Part shown: positions 6,698 to 14,441 of the stretch, one piece after another | Layout of the letters: every line of letters starts with the position of its first letter | Numbering within the stretch: the stretch's first letter is position 1 | NCBI GenBank assembly: GCA_946481265.1 | Contig: CAMLNE010000009.1 | Span: 1-26,557, forward strand | DNA from: an uncultured Panacagrimonas sp. | GTDB taxonomy: Bacteria > Pseudomonadota > Gammaproteobacteria > Nevskiales > Nevskiaceae | DNA: 26,557 nt | Direction: 5' to 3' | The notes under the pieces: model-generated | Seen by the model: the letters and a program-made list of their open reading frames with translations, nothing else | What the model was told of the DNA's origin: nothing | Database searches by the model: none | Made by a program: the position numbers and the translations under genes

Positions 6698-7170
6698 ATA
6701 ATTCACTGCATCGACTGATCGACGGCATAGTCGCCACCTTGCGTTCGGAAGTGATCCCGCAGGTCGGCACCGAGTTCGCGCGCGGCCAGGCCTTCGGCGT
6801 CATCTACATGCTCAACTCGATCCGCCTGCGCGCCGAATGGTCGGGCGCGTTCCATGCCGAGCTGATCGCAGCGCAACTCGAACTCGGCGAAGCGCTCGGG
6901 CCGCTGGTCGCCGGGTCCGGCGCCCCTGCGCTTCCCGAGGCAGCCTCGCCCGGCGCATCGGCAAACCGGCTCGAAGCGCAACGCGACAGCAACGACGGCC
7001 GCATCTGCGCGCTGATCGACTGGATGAGCCGGAATACCGCCACCCTCGGCAGCGAACGTCACGCCGCGTTCGAGGCGGCGCTCCATCGCTACATGGATCG
7101 CCAGTCGAAGTTCGAACTGAGCACGTCGGCCAAGCCGATGTTCGCCGAAATGTCCGCCGGCGCCGAATAG
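6694..7170 (+). CDS. Uncharacterised helical protein coupled to the phosphotransferase
   Basis: A 158-residue protein I do not recognise. It starts at the ATG overlapping the phosphotransferase stop (ATGA), which strongly suggests translational coupling and perhaps a physical partnership. It has no signal peptide, no membrane segment and no cysteine-rich site; it appears mostly alpha-helical, with an Ala/Pro/Gly-rich linker at about residues 72-92 dividing two helical halves. Codon use follows the operon. A similar small protein beside this kind of phosphotransferase may be an accessory subunit; that is inference from position only. Confidence 0.75.
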   Translation: MNNSLHRLIDGIVATLRSEVIPQVGTEFARGQAFGVIYMLNSIRLRAEWSGAFHAELIAAQLELGEALGPLVAGSGAPALPEAASPGASANRLEAQRDSNDGRICALIDWMSRNTATLGSERHAAFEAALHRYMDRQSKFELSTSAKPMFAEMSAGAE

Positions 7171-7186
7171 CCAAGAGAAGAACGCC

Positions 7187-8299
7187 ATGCTCACCGCACA
7201 AGACGACCTCATCGGCCACCAGCTTCCGACCACCTACGACCACGTCGCCAGCAGCGACCCGGCGTGGATGGAACGCCTCTGGTACACCGGCCACCCGAAG
7301 TCCGGCGAGCTGATCTTCGACATCGGCCTGGGCTATCACCCGAATCGCAACGTGATGGATGCCTTCGCCGGCGTCACCGTCGGCTCGATCCAGACCAACG
7401 TGCGCGGCTCGCGCCGCCTGCGCCCGAACCCGCTCGACACCGAAGTGGGCCCGATCAAGATCGAAGTGCTCGAAGGGCTCAAACGGCACCGCCTGTCACT
7501 GGCGAAGAACGAATCCGGCTTGAGCTTCGACATCGAGTTTCTCGGCACGATGAACGCGCACGAGGAAGAGCCGCACTTCCGTCGCCGCCAGGGCCGCGTC
7601 ACCGAGCACATGGCGCGCGGGCAGCAGCTCGGCGCCTATCGCGGCTGGCTCGAAGTCGACGGCAAGCGCCACGAGATCTCGCCGGACAACTGGCTCGGCC
7701 AGCGCGACCATTCCTGGGGCGTGCGCGCCGAGATGCGCACCGACGAGAGCCACCCGCCCATCACGTTCTACCCGCCGTTCTTCTACGCCTGGACGACGGT
7801 GCAGTTTCCGAAGCGCGGCCTGCACGTGTTCTTCAAGGAGCGCGCGCCGGGCGACCCGATCTACCTCTCGGGCGAGGAAGTCTTCCGGCTCGGAACACGC
7901 GCGGATCCGGGCCGCCGCATGACCGGCGTCAGCCACGACGTGAACTGGGCCGACGATCCGCATGGGCAACGGGTGCTTTCGGCGCAGTTCGACATCCGCC
8001 TGCAGGACGGCACCACGAAACAGCTGCAGTTACGCACCCTCCCCGCCCGCTACTACCTCAAGGGCGGCCTGTACGGCGGCCTCGACGGCTGGTTCCACGG
8101 CGACGACAAGGGAAAGCTGCATGTCGAACACGATCGCTGGGATCTCGAGGATCCGGCGGTACGCAAACGGGTCCGCACGATCTGCGATCACGTCATCGAA
8201 GTCCGCGACGGTGACGACATCGGCTACGGGATCATGGAGTACGGCGTAGGCAAGGGTTACGCCCGGTACGAGGCGGTCCAGTGCCATCCGCCGATCTGA
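7187..8299 (+). CDS. CrtC/AttH-like (lipocalin-like) protein of unknown function
   Basis: A 370-residue protein with ATG at 7187 after AAGAGAAG. It is rich in beta-strand-like stretches and aromatic residues and contains QRDHSWGVR (about residues 172-180), the DHSWG hallmark of the carotenoid 1,2-hydratase (CrtC)/AttH-like superfamily. There is no signal peptide or membrane helix. CrtC proteins hydrate an isolated terpenoid double bond; relatives in catabolic operons of actinobacteria and proteobacteria are uncharacterised. Placed between the phosphotransferase pair and a thioesterase, it may hydrate or isomerise a terpenoid-like or alicyclic intermediate, or simply bind a hydrophobic one. 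The family call rests on one motif and overall composition. Confidence 0.8.
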   Translation: MLTAQDDLIGHQLPTTYDHVASSDPAWMERLWYTGHPKSGELIFDIGLGYHPNRNVMDAFAGVTVGSIQTNVRGSRRLRPNPLDTEVGPIKIEVLEGLKRHRLSLAKNESGLSFDIEFLGTMNAHEEEPHFRRRQGRVTEHMARGQQLGAYRGWLEVDGKRHEISPDNWLGQRDHSWGVRAEMRTDESHPPITFYPPFFYAWTTVQFPKRGLHVFFKERAPGDPIYLSGEEVFRLGTRADPGRRMTGVSHDVNWADDPHGQRVLSAQFDIRLQDGTTKQLQLRTLPARYYLKGGLYGGLDGWFHGDDKGKLHVEHDRWDLEDPAVRKRVRTICDHVIEVRDGDDIGYGIMEYGVGKGYARYEAVQCHPPI

Positions 8300-8339
8300 T
8301 CCCGGTCCTGCCCGGCATGCCCCATCACGGATCGCATCG

Positions 8340-8813
8340 ATGAGTACGACCGACCTCCTCGCCGGCACGCTGCTGCGGCGGCGCGACCTCTTCCCGCATT
8401 GGGTGCGCGAGCACGTGCGCTGGTCGGACACCGACATGGCGGGCCATGTGAACAACCTGGCATTCGCGGCGTTCTGCGAGACCGGCCGGGCATTGCTGCT
8501 CAGGCGCTTCATCGAAAAGGACGCCGAGCTGCGTGCCCTGCTCGTCCTTGCGGAGATGCGCATCCGGTACATCGGCGAGGCCAACTGGCCGGCCGAGATC
8601 GATGTGGGCACCTGCGTGGTCAGCGTCGGCGGACGATCCTGCCGCATGGCGCAGGGATTGTTCGACGGCGAGCGTTGCATCGCCGTATCGGAGTCGACGC
8701 TGGTCATGATCGATGAGCGGGTGCGCAAGGCCTGCACGATTCCGGACGCGGTGCGGGACGTGCTGCTGAGCTGGTCACCCATCGGCTCCACTTCGGAGCA
8801 CCCCATCCCATGA
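8340..8813 (+). CDS. Hotdog-fold acyl-CoA thioesterase (4HBT/YbgC-FadM type)
   Basis: A 157-residue protein with the 4-hydroxybenzoyl-CoA thioesterase signature VRWSDTDMAGHVNN (about residues 26-39), including the catalytic Asp of SDTD and the His/Asn of GHVNN. This is slightly longer than the common 130-150 residues. It would release a free acid from an acyl-CoA, acting as a relief valve or terminal step in the pathway. Its own ribosome site is poor (CGGAT before ATG 8340). Its TGA overlaps the next ATG (ATGA, 8810-8813), linking it to the second SDR. Confidence 0.88.
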   Translation: MSTTDLLAGTLLRRRDLFPHWVREHVRWSDTDMAGHVNNLAFAAFCETGRALLLRRFIEKDAELRALLVLAEMRIRYIGEANWPAEIDVGTCVVSVGGRSCRMAQGLFDGERCIAVSESTLVMIDERVRKACTIPDAVRDVLLSWSPIGSTSEHPIP

Positions 8814-9586
8814 ATGGCAAGCCGATTTCCGAATGTGGCGTGGTCCTTCTTGGCGGGACTGCCGGGGTCGGTCTGGAAGCCGCAGGCCAGTTTGCCGAAC
8901 AGGGCGCACGCGTCGTGCTGCTCGGCCGGAACGACGAACGCGGCGCGAACGCCTGCGCCGCTATCCGCGCGCGGGCGCCTTCGTGCGAGGTGTCGTTCGT
9001 CAAGGTGGATGGCATGGACGTGGCCGACACGGTGCGTGCCGAAGCCGCCTGCCGTGCGCGCCTCGGCGCGATCGACGTCATCGTGACCAGTACCGGGCCC
9101 AGCGAACCGCCGCGCCTGATGCACAACATTCCGATCGAGAACGTGAAGCTGCGGATCGAGGAGATCTTCCTGCCGCCGCTGCACCTGATCCACGCCGCCC
9201 TGCCCGCCATGCGCCAGCAGCGCAGCGGCAGCATCGTCGTGGTGGCCTCGGACGCCGGCAAGATCCCGACGCCGGGCGAGACCATGGTCGGCGCCGCGAT
9301 GGGCGCGATCATGATGTATTGCAAAGCGGCCGCCATCGAGGTCAAGCGCGAGAACGTGCGCATCAACCTGCTGACGCCGTCGCTGATCGCGGGTACGCCG
9401 GGTGCGCAGCTGATTTTCGACGAACCCTTCAGCGCCAAGATGTTCGAGAAGGCTTCGGCAATGGCCCATCTGGGCGTGTCCGATGCGGCGGACCAGGCCG
9501 CAATGATTCTTTACCTCGCCAGCCCTGCGGCGAAGCGCATGACGGGCCAGGCGATCAGCATCAACGGTGGAATTTCGGTCGCCTGA
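8810..9586 (+). CDS. SDR-family protein lacking the Tyr-x3-Lys active site
   Basis: A 258-residue Rossmann-fold protein. The dinucleotide motif is L14-G-G-T-A-G-V-G-L-E, a variant of TGxxxGxG. The NNAG segment is replaced by TSTGPSEPPR (93-102). The serine strand VVVASDAG is present, but where Tyr-x3-Lys should stand the protein reads V160-G-A-A-M164. The C-terminal SDR elements NVRINLLTPSLI and GQAISINGG are intact, so the fold is not degraded. It may still bind NAD(P)H but cannot use the standard proton relay; a different reductase chemistry, or a structural role with the other SDR, is possible. Start chosen by the ATGA overlap with the thioesterase gene. Confidence 0.85.
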   Translation: MNGKPISECGVVLLGGTAGVGLEAAGQFAEQGARVVLLGRNDERGANACAAIRARAPSCEVSFVKVDGMDVADTVRAEAACRARLGAIDVIVTSTGPSEPPRLMHNIPIENVKLRIEEIFLPPLHLIHAALPAMRQQRSGSIVVVASDAGKIPTPGETMVGAAMGAIMMYCKAAAIEVKRENVRINLLTPSLIAGTPGAQLIFDEPFSAKMFEKASAMAHLGVSDAADQAAMILYLASPAAKRMTGQAISINGGISVA

Positions 9587-9640
9587 GACATCCAGGGCGG
9601 CCGCGCGATGTGTGCATCAAGCGAGCGAGGAGAAACAACG

Positions 9641-10771
9641 ATGAATGACTATCTGAAGTACTGGACTGGTGTCGCGGTGCTGGCCGTCGCCTACGCCGGC
9701 TTCATCGCGGGCGGCGACTGGGTCTGGGCCGGCTTTCTCATGTTTCCCTTCCTGACGATCGTGGACTCGCTGACGCCGCGCGACTACGCGCCGCGAAACA
9801 TGAGCAACGAGACGCTGGCCGACATTCCCCTCTACATCTGCGCCATCGGGCCGCTGCTGCTCTACCTGGTGTTCGCTTGGCAGTTCGCGCAGGGCGCGTA
9901 TCCGACCAGCTGGCAACTGATGGGAGCGGTGCTGAGTCTGGCCTGGACCTCGATCGTGCCGCTGGCGCCCGCCGCGCACGAGCTCTACCACAAGCGCTCG
10001 GCCTTCGGCCGCACGGTCGGCCGCTACGCGCAGATGTGCCAGTTCGACTCCATGCGCGACATCGCGCACGTGGTGGGACATCACATCGACGTGGCGACGA
10101 CCAAGGATGGCGACACCGCGGCGCGCGGGACCACGCTGTACGCCTTTGTGGTCAAGGCGGTGTGGGAACAGACCGTGTGGGATGTGACGATGGAATCCAG
10201 GTCGCTGCGCAACCGCGGCCTGAGCGCGTGGAACTGGCGCCACCGCGGCTACCGCACCTTGCTCGTGCAGGTGATCTTCCAGGGCATCGTGTTTCTGATC
10301 GCCGGCGGGCAGGCAGCGGCGCTGACCACGGGCGCGATGCTGCTGACGCGCCTCTGGGCCGAGTCCTTCAACTACTTCCAGCACTACGGGCTGGTCCGCA
10401 AGGAAGGCGCGCCGATCGGACGGCGCCACCTGTGGAACCACCTGAGCTGGCTGTCGCGCGTGCTGTCGTTCGACATCACCAACCATGCCGACCACCACCT
10501 GAATTCCTACAAGCGCTACTACGAACTGGTGCCGCACAAGGAATCGATCCCGATGCCGAGCCTGTTCGTCTGCTTCTTTGTCTCGCTGATCCCGCCGTTG
10601 TGGCATCGCCTGTACGCGATGCCGGCACTCAAGCGCTGGGACCTGGAGTTCGCCAACGCGGACGAGCGTGAACTGGCTGTAGCCGCCAACCGCGCCGCCG
10701 GCTGGCCGGACTGGATCAACGATCCCGAGGCGCAGAGCCGGATTGGCCGCGCAGCAACGGTCGGCTGCTGA
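9641..10771 (+). CDS. AlkB-like membrane-bound diiron hydroxylase (alkane/xylene monooxygenase family)
   Basis: A 376-residue integral membrane protein. The ATG at 9641 follows a good ribosome site (GAGGAG); an in-frame ATG at 9608 lacks one. All nine AlkB histidines are present in order: H113-E-L-Y-H117, H143-V-V-G-H147-H148, the QH248YGL box, and H282-A-D-H285-H286. About six hydrophobic segments (near 8-27, 28-45, 60-82, 93-112, 208-236, 310-328) carry the sites to the cytoplasmic face. The family inserts one oxygen atom from O2 into an unactivated C-H bond using electrons from rubredoxin or ferredoxin. The segment after HH reads VATTKDGDTAARG, not VATPxDPASAR, so this is a divergent branch. 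No rubredoxin or reductase gene is visible in the operon. It probably starts the pathway by hydroxylating a hydrophobic substrate. Confidence 0.92.
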   Translation: MNDYLKYWTGVAVLAVAYAGFIAGGDWVWAGFLMFPFLTIVDSLTPRDYAPRNMSNETLADIPLYICAIGPLLLYLVFAWQFAQGAYPTSWQLMGAVLSLAWTSIVPLAPAAHELYHKRSAFGRTVGRYAQMCQFDSMRDIAHVVGHHIDVATTKDGDTAARGTTLYAFVVKAVWEQTVWDVTMESRSLRNRGLSAWNWRHRGYRTLLVQVIFQGIVFLIAGGQAAALTTGAMLLTRLWAESFNYFQHYGLVRKEGAPIGRRHLWNHLSWLSRVLSFDITNHADHHLNSYKRYYELVPHKESIPMPSLFVCFFVSLIPPLWHRLYAMPALKRWDLEFANADERELAVAANRAAGWPDWINDPEAQSRIGRAATVGC

Positions 10772-10837
10772 GGCGTCGCGGCGGTGACGAGCTGCTCGAG
10801 CGATCGGCGCGGCACGGCGGGAAATCGGGACACACCG

Positions 10838-10857
10838 CGGACGTCGAAGCACGTCCG
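10838..10857. promoter_or_regulatory. Perfect inverted repeat upstream of the acyl-CoA ligase gene
   Basis: CGGACGT (10838-10844) and ACGTCCG (10851-10857) flank six bases. The repeat ends 20 bases before the ligase ATG and just ahead of its ribosome site. It could be an operator or a short mRNA hairpin; no T-tract follows, so it is not an intrinsic terminator. The rest of the 106-base gap (10772-10877) shows no gene and no clear promoter. Confidence 0.35.
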
Positions 10858-10877
10858 GATCGCGACCTGGAGGCGGC

Positions 10878-12443
10878 ATGTGGCTCTATTCGGAAGTTAA
10901 ATCCCTCGGGGACATTCCCCGGCATTACGCCGCCCGGATCCCGAACCGGCCGGCGTTGATCGATCACAGCGGTCCCATGTCATGGGCGACGCTCGACGAA
11001 CGGTCCAACCGGCTCGCCAATGCGCTGCTGAAGGCCGGCGTGATACCCGGCGCACGGATCGCGTTTCTCGGCAGGAACACCGCGCGGTATTTCGAGCTGC
11101 TTTTCGGGGTCAACAAGGCCGGCGCCACGCTGCTGCCGCTGAACTGGCGCCTGGCCGTACCGGAGCTGGCCGCGATCGTGCAGGACGCCGATCCTGTCGT
11201 CCTGGTGGCCGACCGCGAGCACGCGGACATCGCCGCCACGATCGCCAAGGCCAGCGGCGAACCCTGCAGGACGCTCATCCTCGATACGGCCGAGTCGGCG
11301 CATTCCGAGCTCGACGCACTGATGCAGCGGGCATCCGCGGCCGATCCCGCGGTCCGGGTCGATCCCTGGTCGACCGCCATCCTGATGTACACCTCGGGCA
11401 CCACCGGCAAGCCCAAGGGCGTGCAGCTGTCGCACCAGGGGACCCTGTTCCTGCGGCTTTGCGAGCATCTCGAGACCTCGTTCCGGTACGAGGCGGACGA
11501 CGTCATGCTCACGGTCATGCCGCTGTTCCACGCCATGGGGACGAGCCTTTCCCTGCAGGCCCTCTACAACGGCGTGCCGGTGGCGGTCTACGCGATGCCG
11601 GACCCGGGCGAACTGCTCAAGCTGATCGCGCGCGACCGGCCGACCGTCCTGCCGCTGGTGCCGACCGTCATCCAGATGCTGCTCGATCACCCGGACGCCG
11701 CAACGGCGGATCTCTCCTCGGTGCGCGTCGTCATCTACGCCGGCTCTGGCATTGCCCCGCACACGCTCAAGCGTGCCCTGACCACGATCGGTTGCGACTT
11801 CATCCAGTTCTACGGGGCCACCGAGACGGCCTGCGGCATCACGTTCCTGCGGCCCGCGGACCATGACGTCGACAACGAGGGCCGGCTGAAATCCTGTGGC
11901 AGTCCCCTTCCCCTGGTCGACATCAAGGTGGTGGACGCAGAAGGCAGGGAGGTCCCCGTCGGAACGGTCGGTGAGTTCCTGATTCGTTCTCCCTCGCTGA
12001 CGACCGGCTACTTCCGCCAGCCGGAGGCCACGGCGGCGGCGTTCAAGGATGGCTGGTATCGCTCGGGGGACGGCGGTTACCGGGACGCCGACGGTTATCT
12101 CTACATCGTCGATCGCGTGAAGGACATGATCGTCAGCGGCGGCGAGAACGTCTATTCGACCGAGGTCGAGCAGGCGATCCAGACGCTGCCGGGCGTGCAG
12201 ATGTGCGCAGCGGTGGGACTTCCCGACCCCAAGTGGGGCGAGCGCGTCGTCGCGGTGATCGTCCGGGATCCGGCGGTCCCGATCTCCCCAGAGCAGGTGA
12301 TTGCTCATTGCAGGAGCCTGATCGCCGGCTACAAGGTGCCCAAGCAGGTCGAGTTCGTCGTCGCCCTGCCCATGACGCCGAGCGGCAAGGTCATGAAGCG
12401 GGCGCTGCGCGAAAGGATGCTGCCCGAAGCGTCGACCGCCTGA
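10878..12443 (+). CDS. Acyl-CoA synthetase (AMP-dependent ligase)
   Basis: A 521-residue ANL-superfamily ligase that would activate a carboxylic acid to its CoA thioester via an acyl-adenylate. The ATG at 10878 has GGAGG eight bases upstream region. Core motifs are complete: P-loop YTSGTTGKPKG (171-181), YGATETAC, the adenylate-binding Y-R-S-G-D-G-G-Y-R-D, the hinge DRVKDMIVSGGENVY, and the catalytic C-terminal Lys504 in PSGKVMKR. Length and motif pattern fit medium- or cyclic-chain acyl-CoA ligases; the acid itself cannot be read from sequence. It is last in the plus-strand operon, 106 bases after the hydroxylase gene, and supplies CoA esters to the dehydrogenase, hydratase and SDR enzymes. 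Confidence 0.93.
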   Translation: MWLYSEVKSLGDIPRHYAARIPNRPALIDHSGPMSWATLDERSNRLANALLKAGVIPGARIAFLGRNTARYFELLFGVNKAGATLLPLNWRLAVPELAAIVQDADPVVLVADREHADIAATIAKASGEPCRTLILDTAESAHSELDALMQRASAADPAVRVDPWSTAILMYTSGTTGKPKGVQLSHQGTLFLRLCEHLETSFRYEADDVMLTVMPLFHAMGTSLSLQALYNGVPVAVYAMPDPGELLKLIARDRPTVLPLVPTVIQMLLDHPDAATADLSSVRVVIYAGSGIAPHTLKRALTTIGCDFIQFYGATETACGITFLRPADHDVDNEGRLKSCGSPLPLVDIKVVDAEGREVPVGTVGEFLIRSPSLTTGYFRQPEATAAAFKDGWYRSGDGGYRDADGYLYIVDRVKDMIVSGGENVYSTEVEQAIQTLPGVQMCAAVGLPDPKWGERVVAVIVRDPAVPISPEQVIAHCRSLIAGYKVPKQVEFVVALPMTPSGKVMKRALRERMLPEASTA

Positions 12444-12468
12444 TTCGACCCACGCCGCAGGCGCTCGC

Positions 12469-12489
12469 CGACGATCTCCTGCATCGTCG
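12469..12489. terminator. Hairpin in the convergent gap after the ligase gene
   Basis: CGACGAT (12469-12475) and ATCGTCG (12483-12489) form a perfect 7-bp stem around a 7-nt loop, 25 bases after the ligase stop. No T-run follows on either strand, so if it ends transcription it is a weak or factor-assisted site. The remainder of the 106-base gap before tesB shows no gene. Confidence 0.3.
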
Positions 12490-12549
12490 CGAAATCACTT
12501 GCCGGATCTAAGCCGGGCGGCGCGCAGGGCAGCTTGGCGGCGCCCGCTT

Positions 12550-13467
12550 TCAGGCCTTGGCGTCGGACTCGGGCCCGGTCGAGCGCGCCCAGGTGTCCCG
12601 CGACTGCATCGGGCGCATCAGGCCCTCCTGCGCGGCGCTGGCCACCAGCCGTCCCGAGGTGTCGAAGATCATCCCGCGCGAAAGGCCGCGCGCCGATTGC
12701 GCCGCGTGCGAGTCGGTGACGTAGAGCAGCCACTCGTCGGCGCGTGCCGGGCGGTGGAACCACAGGGCGTGGTCGATGCTGGCCACCATCATGGTGCTTT
12801 CGAACCAGCGCCGGCCGTAGGGCCGCAGGGCGGCGCCGAGCAGACCCCAATCGCTGGCATAGGCCAGCACGCAGCGGTGCAGCCAGGGATCGTCGGGCAG
12901 GCGACCGCGCGCGCGAAACCACATCTCGCCGCGCGTGCTGCGCTTGCACGGCTCGAGCGGATTCAGCGGGTCGACCGGGCGGAACTCGATGAAGAAATCG
13001 GCGGTGAGCGCGGCGCGCGCCTCGTCGGTGATGTCGGGCGCGCGGTCGATCCACTCGAGCACCAGCTCGTGCCAGGGGCGCAGCGACTCCGGCGGCGGCA
13101 CTTCGGGCATGCGCGCCTGGTGCTCGAAGCCATCCTCCTGCTTGTGGAACGAGGCCATCATCGAGAGGATCGGCCGGCCGTGCTGGATGGCCTGCACCTG
13201 CCGCGACGAGAACGAGCCGCCGTCGCGCAGGCGGTTCACTTCGTAGACCACCGGCATCTTCATGTCGCCCGGCAGCAGGAAATAGGCGTGCAGCGAATGC
13301 GGCTCGCGGTCTTCCACCGTGTGGCTGGCCGCCACCATCGCCTGGCCGACGATCTGGCCGCCGTAGGTGCTGCGTCCCCCCAGGTTGCGCGACGGGCCGC
13401 GGAAGAGGTTCAGCTCCAGTCGTTCGAGGCTCATCAGCTCGACGAGGTCCTGCAGCAGTCGGTCCAT
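12550..13467 (-). CDS. tesB: Acyl-CoA thioesterase II
   Basis: A 305-residue double-hotdog thioesterase, close to the E. coli TesB length (286) with the same layout. The ATG at 13467 gives an N-terminus that lines up with TesB; an in-frame ATG ten codons upstream is possible. The catalytic triad positions fall at Asp206 (YASDWGLLG), Ser230 (VASIDHALWFHRP) and Gln280 (AAQEGLMRP); E. coli has Asp, Thr and Gln, so Thr is conservatively replaced by Ser. It hydrolyses a broad range of acyl-CoAs in the cytoplasm. It is divergent from xthA with 71 bases between the start codons and convergent with the catabolic operon. It may be part of the core genome rather than of the island. Confidence 0.93.
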   Translation of the reverse strand: MDRLLQDLVELMSLERLELNLFRGPSRNLGGRSTYGGQIVGQAMVAASHTVEDREPHSLHAYFLLPGDMKMPVVYEVNRLRDGGSFSSRQVQAIQHGRPILSMMASFHKQEDGFEHQARMPEVPPPESLRPWHELVLEWIDRAPDITDEARAALTADFFIEFRPVDPLNPLEPCKRSTRGEMWFRARGRLPDDPWLHRCVLAYASDWGLLGAALRPYGRRWFESTMMVASIDHALWFHRPARADEWLLYVTDSHAAQSARGLSRGMIFDTSGRLVASAAQEGLMRPMQSRDTWARSTGPESDAKA

Positions 13468-13538
13468 GGATCCGGTTCGTGTTCTGATAAGGGCCAAGCG
13501 TAAGCGCTACCACCCGACCCGACCACCAACGAGCCCCC

Positions 13539-14321
13539 ATGCGCATCGGTACCTGGAACGTCAACTCCCTGCGCGTGCGCCTGCCGCACCTGCTCTCCTT
13601 CCTGGCCACCGATCCGGTGGACGTGCTCGGCCTGCAGGAGATCAAGTGCCTGGACGAGCAGGTCCCGCGCGAGGCGCTCGCCGCCGCCGGCTGGCAGGTG
13701 GTGAGCAACGGGCAGAAGACCTACAACGGCGTGGCGATCCTGTCGCGCGGCCTGCCCATCGAGGACGTGGTGCGCGACATTCCCGGCTTTGCCGACGAGC
13801 AGAAGCGGGTCATCGCGGCGACCGTGGGCGGCGTGCGGGTGATCTGCGTGTACGTGGTCAACGGCCAGGCGGTCGATTCCGAGAAGTACCTGTACAAGCT
13901 GCGCTGGCTGGCCGCCCTGCGCGAGTACCTGCGCAGCGAGCTGCTGGCGCATCCGCGCCTGGCGGTGGTCGGCGACTACAACATCGCACCGGCGATCGAG
14001 GACACCCACGATCCGACCGTCTGGGAGGGCAAGATCCTGTGCAGCCCGGCCGAGCGCGAGCATTTCCGCGGGCTGATCGACCTGGGCCTGACCGACTGCC
14101 TGGCCCTGTGCCCGGCCAGCAGCTCGCGCTTCACCTGGTGGGATTACCGGCAGGCGGCGTTCCGCCGCGACATGGGCCTGCGCATCGACCACGTGCTGGT
14201 GTCCCCGGCACTGGCCACCGAACTGCGTGAATGCCATGTCCACCTGGAGCCGCGGCGCCTCGAGCGCCCCTCGGACCATGCGCCGGTGGTGGCCTCGTTC
14301 GGTCCGCCCCCGGGCCTGTGA
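13539..14321 (+). CDS. xthA: Exodeoxyribonuclease III / AP endonuclease
   Basis: A complete 260-residue protein of the exonuclease III family, which cuts at abasic sites and trims 3' ends in base-excision repair. Motifs in order: the opening MRIGTWNVNSLR with Asn7; LGLQEIKC with the metal-binding Glu34; VVGDYNIAP (Asp151/Asn153 region); a WWDYR segment; RIDHVLVSP; and the catalytic SDHAPV near the C-terminus. There is no strong Shine-Dalgarno before ATG 13539, but the start matches the family. Divergent from tesB. Confidence 0.95.
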   Translation: MRIGTWNVNSLRVRLPHLLSFLATDPVDVLGLQEIKCLDEQVPREALAAAGWQVVSNGQKTYNGVAILSRGLPIEDVVRDIPGFADEQKRVIAATVGGVRVICVYVVNGQAVDSEKYLYKLRWLAALREYLRSELLAHPRLAVVGDYNIAPAIEDTHDPTVWEGKILCSPAEREHFRGLIDLGLTDCLALCPASSSRFTWWDYRQAAFRRDMGLRIDHVLVSPALATELRECHVHLEPRRLERPSDHAPVVASFGPPPGL

Positions 14322-14363
14322 CACAGCGCACGGAGTGATCCTCAAAAGGCAGCCCTCCGACGC

Positions 14364-14392
14364 TTATCCGCGCGCGGGAACCGGCATATATT
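14364..14392 (+). promoter_or_regulatory. Putative sigma-70 promoter for the HD-domain gene
   Basis: TTATCC (14364-14369) and TATATT (14387-14392) are spaced by 17 bases in the 120-base gap after xthA. The -10 is a good match and the -35 moderate. Transcription would start near 14399, about 43 bases before the ATG at 14442. The AT-rich TATATT stands out from GC-rich surroundings. Confidence 0.45.
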
Positions 14393-14441
14393 CGGCCCTG
14401 ATCAGACGGATGTCGGCGGGAAGCCCGAGCAGGCACGAGGC

